Positions 24,764 through 34,390 of a stretch of 64,000 bases of DNA are shown here, piece by piece. A program made the position numbers and the translations under genes. Every line of letters starts with the position of its first letter. The stretch's first letter is position 1. Source of the DNA: Sipunculus nudus (Eukaryota > Annelida > Sipuncula > Golfingiida > Sipunculidae). The notes beneath the pieces were generated by a model. That model was not told the origin of the DNA. It searched no databases and saw nothing but the letters and a program-made list of their open reading frames with translations. The DNA lies in contig CM049306.1 in NCBI GenBank assembly GCA_026874595.1, positions 77,654,142-77,718,141 on the forward strand. The letters are read 5' to 3'.

Positions 24764-27328
24764 TTAATATACGCTAGGCCATATGGACAATTTGTCCCGT
24801 CTTGTCGATCTTTTATTCCATTTCTTGCCCCACATGTCCTTTTCAGCGTTCACAATGTTATCTTTTCCTGTTTTCCCCAGCAGACGGGTTTGCTCGCCTT
24901 TTCCCGTCGGTTCGTCTTCTCCCTCGGACGACGACGACGTAGAGGAGGAACTCGACGACGTGGACGACCGACGGTCTCTGATAACAACCGTTGGCACCCC
25001 GCTTTTCCTGTCTCTGTACTTGACGTAGGCTCCGTGCCCCGCTTGCACGGTCAGGGCTGTCATTTGTCTTAGGAGTACAAAAAAGGCATAAACGCCACCG
25101 ATACCCACCATTATCCCCAGTATAAAAGCGATCACCTTACCAGCAAGTGTACCGAGGAATCCCAAAATCCCAGAAAGGAGTTTACCGAAGAAATCCAACG
25201 CACCATTGAATACTGTGCCAACGGCGCTGCCGATGCCGTTGATTATGTCGGAAGCGATTTTCCCCAGGTCTGGGTCATTACTGGTGTAAACCTGATACAT
25301 GGCCATCGTCCAACGTAAATGGCGATCGAAAACGCGCATCTGGTTCGCGTTTTCCAGCATAGACATGAGATCGAGCTCGCCTTCGATTTCCTTGTCCGTG
25401 TAAGGGTTTTCCATGATGGGGACATCGGCCTCTATCGGGGGCAGGAAATCGGTGACGTCCCGCAGGGCGGGATCGACGTCATCCACTATGTAGCCGTAAT
25501 TCATATAACGGATGTAATTTTCAGAAGGCAGGTCCGACAACACCGCAAATTCGGTTTCGGTCCCGTTTTCGTCCGGCAGGGTGATAAGAGTGTAGTTTTT
25601 GTACGTGAGCGGTACCTCGTTGATGTAAAAACGCAACATGTTCGGGTAGCGGCAGGATTCCGTGTACTTGGGCGGGATCACGATCCGTCCGTCATCCATG
25701 GCCTGGCCCCGCAGAGGTTCCATGTCCTTTATCCCGGTCATGTTGGCCGTCCTGTTGCCCCCGTCCTCCGGGTCATTGAAGTATATGAGAGGCCTGCTGT
25801 AGCACAACGATTTGCCCTCGCCGACCTCCAGACTGCGGGCAAGACGGAAGTCCGTTTCATTGAGGAACCTGCATCGGCTTATCTCGTAAACGCTGCCGCG
25901 CGGTTTGGCATACACGTCCCGCCCTAAGTACACGGACAGCACAGACGACGGGTTGACAATGGCAAGAGAACGCGCCATGTTGTGGTCGTAATAACTCTGA
26001 GCGCACCAAGTGTCCAGACGCTGACGCTGTTGCGAGTTCATCCAGTCCACAATCTTCCCAGACACAAAATACCTCACATTTTCCATTATTTCGTTGGTCA
26101 TCAGCAGCAGTTCCGACCTGGTTGCGTGGTCAAGACTACGTCTTCGACGGGACAGGTAATGCGTGCAGTTCAACGCGGCAGCCCCGTGAGCGTCGGCGTG
26201 CTGCTTCCTCTTGTACTCCTCACACAAGTGGTCATGGTTCACGACGCTGACATTCAGGTGTACCGTGGAATGGTTGAGATGGTTTTCGATTGCAGAAACA
26301 GGAACAGTGTCAGGTATCCAAGCGACGATCCCGTAATAGGTGTCCCAGTACATTTCCGTGTAGTTCATTATACTCAGCCTCTTTGACACGCAGTAGGGAT
26401 GATCGATGGCACTGAGACTAGGTATCATATGTTTCTGTCGGTCAAATGTAAGCATTTGTTTAGCGTCCTCCAGCACCAAGTAGAAGCGCCCGTTGCCGTC
26501 ACCCAGCTTAACCTTGGTTACGTTATGGTGTATTTCTGCCAGTACATAACCGCATGACATCGCCGGTTCGACTTTGTGCCAAACGATGACCCATTCGTCA
26601 GTGGTTATGTGACTGCCCAGTTCAAACGATCTGGCTCCCGTGCTCGACAGGTTCTGAGCCATGCCCAGCGACGTGTGCACAACCTGATACGGGGGAGAAG
26701 CGACAACATACACTTCTTTCATGATACAGTTGTGAGTGTACGTTTCCGGATCGTACCCGAACGCGAACCAATTATACTTCACACTGACAGGTATGTTGCT
26801 GGAATACGTGACGTATCCGTCGTGGCTCATGCTGACATAATACAACATGTGCGTCTTGCCGTCGATCGTGCAGTCCCTTGTTGAGCGCCATTTCCGACAC
26901 TCTTCTGCCGAGGGAGGCGCAATCGGGCGGTCCCATTTGTCCGTTATAAATTTGTGACCAAACCAACCCGTGTACGTTTTTCTGTACGATACGAACCACT
27001 GGCAGGCCATGGCGTCGGTCCTGGTGGCTTGAATATTCCTCTTGAAAGTGATAACCGTCCCGGTTTCGTGGTGGTCCTGTGCATGGTCAGCTGCATGGGG
27101 GCATCTCGGGTGAGGAGCGAAATGTACATATTTGGACGGCGTCCGCGGGTCACAGAACCGCAGTCTGTTCAAACGTTCGTTCCCTTTCAGGTCCGCGTAC
27201 GCACGTTGCGAGGTGTTAAGCGTAGTTATGTCGATGGCCGAAGAGGTGACGGCGCCGGACATTTGCTGGAAAGCAGTCACTGCGAAGCAAACACGCAGCA
27301 CCCAAGACAATATTCCACACATGGCCAT
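24764..27328 (-). CDS. gB: Glycoprotein B-type fusion protein
   Basis: An 854-residue class III membrane fusion protein expected on the virion envelope, where it drives entry. The first ATG is 27328; a GTG nine codons earlier is rejected. Features in order: signal peptide (about 1-26); FKRNI and a WFGH motif (122-125) of the kind found near the gB fusion loops; a furin-type site SRRRR|S (394-398); CYSRPL (509-514); a Gly/Ala-rich membrane-proximal region and membrane span (about 693-754); and a cytoplasmic tail with a poly-Ser acidic cluster and basic end. Several N-glycosylation sites are present. Length and order fit gB well. It converges with the 23822 gene. Confidence 0.93.
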   Translation of the reverse strand: MAMCGILSWVLRVCFAVTAFQQMSGAVTSSAIDITTLNTSQRAYADLKGNERLNRLRFCDPRTPSKYVHFAPHPRCPHAADHAQDHHETGTVITFKRNIQATRTDAMACQWFVSYRKTYTGWFGHKFITDKWDRPIAPPSAEECRKWRSTRDCTIDGKTHMLYYVSMSHDGYVTYSSNIPVSVKYNWFAFGYDPETYTHNCIMKEVYVVASPPYQVVHTSLGMAQNLSSTGARSFELGSHITTDEWVIVWHKVEPAMSCGYVLAEIHHNVTKVKLGDGNGRFYLVLEDAKQMLTFDRQKHMIPSLSAIDHPYCVSKRLSIMNYTEMYWDTYYGIVAWIPDTVPVSAIENHLNHSTVHLNVSVVNHDHLCEEYKRKQHADAHGAAALNCTHYLSRRRRSLDHATRSELLLMTNEIMENVRYFVSGKIVDWMNSQQRQRLDTWCAQSYYDHNMARSLAIVNPSSVLSVYLGRDVYAKPRGSVYEISRCRFLNETDFRLARSLEVGEGKSLCYSRPLIYFNDPEDGGNRTANMTGIKDMEPLRGQAMDDGRIVIPPKYTESCRYPNMLRFYINEVPLTYKNYTLITLPDENGTETEFAVLSDLPSENYIRYMNYGYIVDDVDPALRDVTDFLPPIEADVPIMENPYTDKEIEGELDLMSMLENANQMRVFDRHLRWTMAMYQVYTSNDPDLGKIASDIINGIGSAVGTVFNGALDFFGKLLSGILGFLGTLAGKVIAFILGIMVGIGGVYAFFVLLRQMTALTVQAGHGAYVKYRDRKSGVPTVVIRDRRSSTSSSSSSTSSSSEGEDEPTGKGEQTRLLGKTGKDNIVNAEKDMWGKKWNKRSTRRDKLSIWPSVY

Positions 27329-27497
27329 AGACGTTGACGTTTCCGATGAACACACACGTGACGTCTACGCTAGACAACTAATCGGTGATAATACACGAAC
27401 CGGTCGACAAAGCATGAAAACGTGCTATGGGGGTCAATATAGTACATGTGGTCCGTGACAAATACTGACAAAAGAACACCGCATGTTTGTGCGTGAA

Positions 27498-28295
27498 TCA
27501 CTGGCGCGGACAAGAAATGTTCGCCACAGTTTGTAATCCCTGCAGAAGCGGCAGACTGGTTTCGAGTCTCCTGCACAATGTGCAACCGCAACCCCGCCAC
27601 TCCCGTTGCCCCAGGAAAAGGGCCATGCAAATAGACCTCGGGGTCACGTTGTTCCGGACATATTCATCTACCTCGTAATTGTCAAGTGTGCTGTAAGGAG
27701 TAGGTAAATTCGCGCCAATCCCTGACGTCGCAACCACTCTCCGCATCAACTGGAAGCAATGCTGGCACCACATTTGACAGAATGCCACCCAAATCAGGAT
27801 TCCTGGTTCAAATGTTGTGACCTGCCCTTCTTCACCTGGCTCTTCGGGTAACCTCTCTGCAATAGCTGAACATATCGACCACATGTCTTTTGCCATTGTG
27901 CTCGACAGAGAGAGATCGATTACGTCCAAGTATCTCCACAGAGACATCTGACGGCCGTGCGTCTCGAAAAATGTTGCAATATTCCCATCGGCTTCCGACA
28001 TGCACTTTTCGTAACGCATAATCATCTCTTCATCGTCCATGTCAGACGACGACGACGACGACGACGAATCCTCCTCGTTTTCTTGTAGTTCTCCCCCACT
28101 GTCATCCTCATCTCCGGATCCCAGTACAGGCCAGCCACAAGGGTCATCGGCGACACCGTCCCGGGGATTGTTGTTCTCTTCCCTTTCTCCCGACCCGCCT
28201 TCCTCATCAGAACGATGAACGTCTTCATTTGGTAATGACATATCGTCCGCGTGGTACCCTGCTGTACCAAGTGTAACCCCTTGTATGTCAGACAT
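27498..28295 (-). CDS. Acidic protein, 265 aa
   Basis: The N-terminal 90 residues are strongly acidic and end in an eight-Ser run encoded by a TCG repeat, followed by DMDDEE. The C-terminal 170 residues look helical and folded, with a C-x3-C-x2-C pattern (QMWCQHC) and a CGC-x2-C near the end. No signal peptide is present. A TATATATATA box lies about 60 nt upstream on the minus strand (28353 region). An acidic head on a small helical domain could indicate a tegument or regulatory protein; no family recognised. Confidence 0.8.
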   Translation of the reverse strand: MSDIQGVTLGTAGYHADDMSLPNEDVHRSDEEGGSGEREENNNPRDGVADDPCGWPVLGSGDEDDSGGELQENEEDSSSSSSSSDMDDEEMIMRYEKCMSEADGNIATFFETHGRQMSLWRYLDVIDLSLSSTMAKDMWSICSAIAERLPEEPGEEGQVTTFEPGILIWVAFCQMWCQHCFQLMRRVVATSGIGANLPTPYSTLDNYEVDEYVRNNVTPRSICMALFLGQREWRGCGCTLCRRLETSLPLLQGLQTVANISCPRQ

Positions 28296-28593
28296 AGCAA
28301 ATGAACCAAACTGTCACCAGTGCGGCTGTTATAAAGTCGCAGTCACGACACAAATATATATATATACGGACGTGCACACAGGGTTTACAACGAAACATGT
28401 GATAAATCATTCAAATAGCAACATTCCAACCACGCATGCACAGGACCGACTGGACCATACAACAGACAGACGATGCACGCAACCGAAAACACAAACACGT
28501 ATAAAAGAAATATAGTTTTTTAATATGATATACCATAGCAATAAACAAAAACAGGTGCACGACCCACATTCAAGGACACAATCATGTGATTCA

Positions 28594-31500
28594 TTAATCG
28601 GTAGAAACCCGCCTGCGTTTCGTGTCCGGCTCGCCGATCGGCATGAGAAAACGGAGAGCGGATGACAAATCGTTTTCGTCCATGCGGACGTAAGGGAAAC
28701 GGGTACAAAAGTCATCGACGCAGCTGAACGTCTCTGCGTCCAAGCTGCTTTTTGGCAGCTGTTCGATATCCACGCCGCTGTTTCCTATACGTGTGGATAT
28801 TATCTGGTACAACAGACCAGCCACTTTTTCGACAGGAACGTCAGGGTCCTCACACATGTCGTCCAAACACGTTTCGAGGTCTTGGATGCTTCCTGTCCTG
28901 CCGGCTGCGTCCATGCCGTGTAGCACACTGCGTGCAGCGTGGTGCACCTGCATGCGTTGAGAGAACGGCTCCGTGCTAACCCCCAGAAAGAGCGGGTATT
29001 GCCGTTTATCGTCAGCATCTTGTTTTCCCGCACGCGGCCAGTTCATCGACTTGAGCGCGCCTGTATACAGTGCTGAGAGCTCAGTCTCGTTCACACCCAT
29101 CAACATCCGGTGACGGACCACAAGATGGTTTTGCAGAACATAAAAATTCGGCCTCATACACGCCACCGTGACCTTGTAGCGCAAAGAACTAGCTTCGTTC
29201 AGGCAGGACACGCCGTCCTTCACCATCACGAGACCGGCATCACGGAAGACGGGCATTTGCGCTTCACCAGACTCGCTCTTTGGGTTGTTAAAGGTGACGC
29301 CACCCCATCCAGCTTGCACCCAAACGGGTAAAATGGCGTTTTCCTTCTGGTGTGCATCGGATAGCTGGCTCATGTGACAGAACAGCTGAGACTGGAGGAG
29401 GAAAGACGTGAATTCCTTGGAACCGCTGACATGTCTCCCGCCGCGCAGCGGGCTCGTCTCGACCAGCTGCACCAAACGCACCAGAGCATGCACGTCCGCT
29501 TGCCGCAGGTGCACCCCAGATTCCTCAGCATCCAACGCGAGTTCACGCAAGGTCTTTGCCTGGATCATCTTTTTAAGTGAAGGGTGGTAACAACTCTGTA
29601 TGATCTGGACTATCCAACCTTGCGTGTCACGAGACAGAGGTTTCGTGAAGACGGACAGACCGCTCACCCACCCCCACCCCGTTCCACGAAACCTCTCCTC
29701 TTCCTGTTCGTGGTTGCCGATTATGTAGTCGTACGATGAATTCCGGACAACGCTTGTCACATCTGCCGCAACAGCCGGTGAAATTGTTTCATCCTCGACT
29801 GCATCGTCTGATAAACCAGACACCCGCGGAGTTACGGTGAAGTCACCCTGTTCCTGATATATGTCGGCAGCACTGACACCCGCACTGCGCGACTCCATGA
29901 TCGAGGCACGTATGGAACCGTGCGTTTCAGCAAACGGGGCATCAACGCTTCCCTGCGGGCGCTGCCATCCTTTCTTGTTTGCGGCAGATTTATCTTTGTA
30001 CCACGTGGTGGTGTTCATTTTACAGTATGCGTCTTGGACCTTGTACCAGACGCAATCCTTCGAACAGTGTTCGTGCGCCAGAACCCTCCCCTGATCGTGC
30101 AGGGAAGGTACACTCGCGCTCCTGACAACGTACGGCTTGTACGAGAACAACGGTTTGTCGAGCATCAACGGTGAATGCAAAAGCGTCAGTTGCACCTGCT
30201 GGTACGTAGCAGCTGCGCTCTGCAGCCGCTTGAATACATCTGCTTGCGCCATGTTAGAAGCCAGCAAGCACTGGTGCAGCAGTGTGCACTGGTGCATCTT
30301 CCACACAGCTGCACCCTGGTAGGCCAACATCTCGCCCGACAACGTGATGGCCAGTTCAGACCGCAGTTTCTCTACATCTGTCGCCCCCGCCTTCCTGTTA
30401 GCTGTTCTCTCGGCGGCGAGGTTCGCGAAGCGTTTGGCTTCCAACGTCACGCTCGCGACTGTATCAGTCACACACGAGAACATTTTGCAAACGCTCGTGA
30501 CATCCAAAGGCGAACTGTCGTGCTTCTTTCGCAGCTGCGAGTCGGGTTTTGTAATGAAACAACCGGCGAGCGCGTCAATGAAGGACGTGTGTAGACGGGC
30601 CGCTTGGGGCTGCACGATCATATCCAGTTCCGGCGGTATTTCTTTGAGCACGCGTGCCAACACACCCGACGGTGCTTCTTGCGACTCTCTCCTTCTGCTG
30701 TCAGATTCTTTTCTCTGGACAAAGGACGATTTCTCAACATTGCCCGTAAAATGGGGTCCTTTGCACAGCACGTGCAACCCAGGTACGCATAGCCCGTCGT
30801 GAGCTGTCACCCGCTTTTCGAGGATCTGCCTGACGGGGCGTGGGAACCACACACAGGGGCAGTTTTCCGGTCCCCTGTCCAAACTGACCCCGTCCTTGTG
30901 GCATTTGTGACACATACGTGTATTAATCGCTTTTTTCACATCGCTCAAGTCAGCGTCCCAGGGCACCCCTTCCGCCAGAGTTTCGAACGAATCTAGCGAC
31001 CTGGCCGTAACGTGGAGGTCCAACGAAAGGCCGACAAGCCTTTGGGCCAAGACGGTATTGCCGTGGCGGCCTGCCGTGTCCATGTGCGATTTGATGTTGC
31101 CCTGACGCTCCTGCTTATCGAACGGTAGTTCGAAAGGGTAGTTGTCGATGTCAAACGAAGCACGCCATTTCTGCGACGTCCGTAGCTGGGCCTGCCTGTC
31201 TGTCAGTAAGAAAGACGTCATGTCCACGGCGGCTGAGTCCGTGGACTTCAGCAAACTGCACAGCAGTGCAGCCTCATTCAACCTCAAAGACATTGCTACG
31301 GCTTCAGCCAGGCAGGGTGACATTTGGCGTTCCAGGTCACCTGGCATCATGCGCTCCAGTTCTGCTGAACACTTTTCTGGGTTACCGAAAGGTGTGGCCT
31401 CCGCCTGTCGCACTAGGGAAGAGTGCACGTCCTCGTCGCATGGCCAGTTTTTGAATTCGACAGTGTCCGCGAACCGGCAACTGGTGTTCTGGGTGAGCGT

Positions 31501-32565
31501 GAGATACACCAGCAGAGCAACCAAAGGGGCGGTTTCTTCAGATATCTGCCGCCGTTTGTCACATGCCTGTTGGTTTTGGTACGGGGATGAGAAACCTGGA
31601 GGTAGATCCACCTGCCGGTGCACTGGTGTGTCGAGCATGTAAACAACCACGTCTGCCAAGTACGGTTTGATATGTAGGTTATGCATCAGGCCCCTGACGA
31701 TGCTCCACATCAGCTGGCTGAGTACGGGTGACACGACCAGAAGGTTTTCAATGGGCTCTTCCGTCGGGGAATTCCTGTCGTCCTGCAGGACGTCCGCAAG
31801 CAACTGCTTCCGTTGCGGCCGTCGCTTCGGAGCAGAACGGCGTGTAGCGTAGGCCAGCGTCGCGTCCCACAAATCCACGGTGACCGCGTTTAGGTTTTCG
31901 TGCAGGGATACGTCACGCCTGATCGAGTCCCGCACGAGGAACATGCAACCGTGCATGAGTGCGCTGATATGCGCCCACGTAAACGTTCCAAAGATGAAAA
32001 AATCTTTCGCCTCCAGTGGCGGTCCTTCACTCTTCACAACGCTCATGATCCGCTGCACAGTCAGGGAGTGCAGGTCCTTGCCATTGTCCACCAGGTCGGC
32101 AGACGTGTATTTCTGCGGAACGGGAAAAAACTCGCTTTTCTCACAACCTTCCCAGGCGGGGGTTGTGGTCTGCAGCATGTCATCGATGACCTGCCTCACG
32201 TTCTTCATTCGTCTCATCGGGTTGTCATGCTCGTGTAGACGCGGGTCATCGTACCCGTGCAGGAGGAACAAGAACGGATACCTGCCGGCACTGTTGACTT
32301 CACCGTCCGGTGTCTCCACGAAACCTTTCCAGGGCAGATCACTTTCCACGGTCAGCCCCCTCACGACAGGTAACCAACCACCGGGTTCCCCTTCGCATTG
32401 CGCCAACAGCTGTTTAACTATGATGCCTCCTGCGACGTCAAGCGAGAGCAAATCGTCCCTCTTGACCACATACAAACGGGCAGGCGTGATATCCCCCAGA
32501 TCGCCGGTCTCGCAAAGACTGGTGTAGTCTCTCTCGTCTGGTTTACTACCACCCGACCTGTGCAT
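28594..32565 (-). CDS. Putative major capsid protein, 1323 aa
   Basis: The size fits herpesvirus major capsid proteins, about 1300-1400 residues, and it lies next to the capsid protease/scaffold gene. It has no signal peptide, membrane segment or nucleotide-binding motif, and reads as a large globular protein with a Cys cluster MCHKCH...CPC near residues 570-590. The C-terminus ends KRRRVSTD, a possible nuclear signal. A TATA box, TATAAAAGC on the minus strand at 32661-32653, sits about 90 nt before ATG 32565. The assignment rests on length, position and lack of other motifs, not on visible similarity; a large tegument or replication protein remains possible. Confidence 0.55.
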   Translation of the reverse strand: MHRSGGSKPDERDYTSLCETGDLGDITPARLYVVKRDDLLSLDVAGGIIVKQLLAQCEGEPGGWLPVVRGLTVESDLPWKGFVETPDGEVNSAGRYPFLFLLHGYDDPRLHEHDNPMRRMKNVRQVIDDMLQTTTPAWEGCEKSEFFPVPQKYTSADLVDNGKDLHSLTVQRIMSVVKSEGPPLEAKDFFIFGTFTWAHISALMHGCMFLVRDSIRRDVSLHENLNAVTVDLWDATLAYATRRSAPKRRPQRKQLLADVLQDDRNSPTEEPIENLLVVSPVLSQLMWSIVRGLMHNLHIKPYLADVVVYMLDTPVHRQVDLPPGFSSPYQNQQACDKRRQISEETAPLVALLVYLTLTQNTSCRFADTVEFKNWPCDEDVHSSLVRQAEATPFGNPEKCSAELERMMPGDLERQMSPCLAEAVAMSLRLNEAALLCSLLKSTDSAAVDMTSFLLTDRQAQLRTSQKWRASFDIDNYPFELPFDKQERQGNIKSHMDTAGRHGNTVLAQRLVGLSLDLHVTARSLDSFETLAEGVPWDADLSDVKKAINTRMCHKCHKDGVSLDRGPENCPCVWFPRPVRQILEKRVTAHDGLCVPGLHVLCKGPHFTGNVEKSSFVQRKESDSRRRESQEAPSGVLARVLKEIPPELDMIVQPQAARLHTSFIDALAGCFITKPDSQLRKKHDSSPLDVTSVCKMFSCVTDTVASVTLEAKRFANLAAERTANRKAGATDVEKLRSELAITLSGEMLAYQGAAVWKMHQCTLLHQCLLASNMAQADVFKRLQSAAATYQQVQLTLLHSPLMLDKPLFSYKPYVVRSASVPSLHDQGRVLAHEHCSKDCVWYKVQDAYCKMNTTTWYKDKSAANKKGWQRPQGSVDAPFAETHGSIRASIMESRSAGVSAADIYQEQGDFTVTPRVSGLSDDAVEDETISPAVAADVTSVVRNSSYDYIIGNHEQEEERFRGTGWGWVSGLSVFTKPLSRDTQGWIVQIIQSCYHPSLKKMIQAKTLRELALDAEESGVHLRQADVHALVRLVQLVETSPLRGGRHVSGSKEFTSFLLQSQLFCHMSQLSDAHQKENAILPVWVQAGWGGVTFNNPKSESGEAQMPVFRDAGLVMVKDGVSCLNEASSLRYKVTVACMRPNFYVLQNHLVVRHRMLMGVNETELSALYTGALKSMNWPRAGKQDADDKRQYPLFLGVSTEPFSQRMQVHHAARSVLHGMDAAGRTGSIQDLETCLDDMCEDPDVPVEKVAGLLYQIISTRIGNSGVDIEQLPKSSLDAETFSCVDDFCTRFPYVRMDENDLSSALRFLMPIGEPDTKRRRVSTD

Positions 32566-32880
32566 GTTTGAACCGTATGTCTACGCTTCTGGTCGAAACA
32601 ACTGTCAAGTCCTGCAACTGCGAGCACAATAAGCGAAACGCAGTCAGTGCGCGCTTTTATAAGGAGGTCTGGCGTCAAACCGTTTCCTACTGCTGCATGA
32701 TATGCTGTGGCAACCACGTGACAAGGCAGCTTTACAAAAAATGAGTTCGGCGTGTGAAACACACAAGTGATACTTCAGAGTGTGGAGCGACTTCTGGAAC
32801 TCATACCATCAGAAGACCCCGACTAGACAGGGTATGATTACGTGGTACAACACCGCACACACACAAATATACACCGGGCC
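32566..32880. other. Divergent promoter region
   Basis: 315 nt between the putative capsid gene (minus) and the 32881 gene (plus). It contains the minus-strand TATA box at 32653-32661 and a CACGTG at 32715-32720. No clear plus-strand TATA box is seen. Confidence 0.5.
32653..32661 (-). promoter_or_regulatory. TATA box of putative capsid gene
   Basis: TATAAAAGC on the minus strand, about 90 nt before ATG 32565. Confidence 0.65.
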
Positions 32881-34257
32881 ATGCAAAAGGATATCCGTTC
32901 ACACATCAAACAAGTGGCAGAGCACGTGGATTCATGGTTCAGGAAAACACGTCAGCTACACGGGGAAAATAAGGACGGCCATCCCGTGGATTGGTGGTAC
33001 ACAACAGTCGCCCCAGCCTTACAGGAATTCGTTAAGTCTCACAAGGAATGGGAACAATGCATCTTACAGCTGACCAGGCAGACCAGAAGGGCGAAGAGGA
33101 CGAGGGGCGGGGACAATCACAGTGCCGCAAAGAACGGCGAACCAAACACGGTTAACGACCCAGCATCAAACGCTGGGGATAACGGCCATCACACAACACA
33201 CGGGGCCCAACCAGAACTGAAGCAGCTGGCCACACATTTGCTCGAACACTACGTGGACGTTCACGGTCAAGACACGGTCAGCGTCTCGTGGGACCGGCAT
33301 ATCGCAAACGTAAGTACAGATGTGTTTTCTGGCACGTGGCTGGACGAGCTGGCGAGCATAATGGGTTTCACCTTGGCCCCCAACCGTAAAACGGGAAATA
33401 TATTCAATACAGCAGAGTCAAGGATAAAGAACAACAAAGGGAATCCTTCGCTGAAACTGAAACAGTTACAGTTGCGAACGGTGGGAGTCCTCCTGTTGTT
33501 CGACGCCACCCTGGTGTCGTTGGCCTGCTCATACGTGCAAATCGGGCTCCCAGTGTTCGCAACTTTTGAGACTGTGTACCTATACGCAAGTATGTGGGCG
33601 TTACTGAGGGGAGCGCCGGCCGGAAACGTATCACGCGAAACAACGCATGTACTACGTGCTCTGGCGGTTATGCACTCCCATTGTTCTAACAGAGACACCA
33701 GGTCGACTTTGGCTAAGGTTGTCGCGAGCGCTGCAGCGCGGCCCATCACTTCATCCCAATGCGACGGTACTTGCGTGTTAAACGCGTGGGAGATGTGGAC
33801 GCACGCTTACCCTTGCCTGCTGATCACCACAAAAACACGTACGGCACATGACCCTTGGCACCTGAATATAACACCATTCTCACGTGATCACACGCAAGTA
33901 CTCGCCGGCGTAAAAACGGCCATCGACAGGCACATACACCAAACGTGCGCGGAACTAGCGGGTGTGTGCCCACGCGACATAAACACACCCGAGACGGAAG
34001 GTGGAAAACACATCAGGGAAGGTACAAACACTGACCCGACACGTCAACACGCACAGACCGAGGCGGTGGAAAACAAACACAGTCTGGAACTTTACACGTT
34101 GGGAGAACATTACATGTTTCCACGTTTGCATCCACTGGGCGAGATACGGGACACTGTGCAGATTTTTCGCGACAAAAGAACACAGAGCGCAGAAGCACGA
34201 GCCGAACGGGCAGTGTTCCCGCCGGCAAAATTGCACCTGCCGATGCCTGAACATTAA
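32881..34257 (+). CDS. Unrecognised protein, 458 aa
   Basis: The first ATG is 32881; a GTG 13 codons earlier is not favoured. The N-terminal 110 residues are basic and helical, a Gly/Asn/His-rich linker follows, and the middle (about 200-290) has hydrophobic stretches that look like buried helices rather than clear membrane spans. Its place between the putative capsid protein and the protease/scaffold makes a capsid role, for example a triplex subunit, worth considering. No motif confirms that. Confidence 0.8.
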   Translation: MQKDIRSHIKQVAEHVDSWFRKTRQLHGENKDGHPVDWWYTTVAPALQEFVKSHKEWEQCILQLTRQTRRAKRTRGGDNHSAAKNGEPNTVNDPASNAGDNGHHTTHGAQPELKQLATHLLEHYVDVHGQDTVSVSWDRHIANVSTDVFSGTWLDELASIMGFTLAPNRKTGNIFNTAESRIKNNKGNPSLKLKQLQLRTVGVLLLFDATLVSLACSYVQIGLPVFATFETVYLYASMWALLRGAPAGNVSRETTHVLRALAVMHSHCSNRDTRSTLAKVVASAAARPITSSQCDGTCVLNAWEMWTHAYPCLLITTKTRTAHDPWHLNITPFSRDHTQVLAGVKTAIDRHIHQTCAELAGVCPRDINTPETEGGKHIREGTNTDPTRQHAQTEAVENKHSLELYTLGEHYMFPRLHPLGEIRDTVQIFRDKRTQSAEARAERAVFPPAKLHLPMPEH

Positions 34258-34390
34258 GTATACGACAGAAACCCCTCCCGCCGAAAGAAATCACGAAGAA
34301 GAACATAACCTCACTGTTTATTTACCCCGGTGCAAGCGCCAGAAAACGACGACGAATGACATGTGACATAATTGCACGAGCACCATAAAC

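Noticed and set aside
24783-25028. 81-codon plus-strand frame preceded by TATATAAG at 24737
   Set aside because: It is antisense to the gB tail, and its acidic run mirrors the poly-Ser codons. The TATA match alone is not enough.
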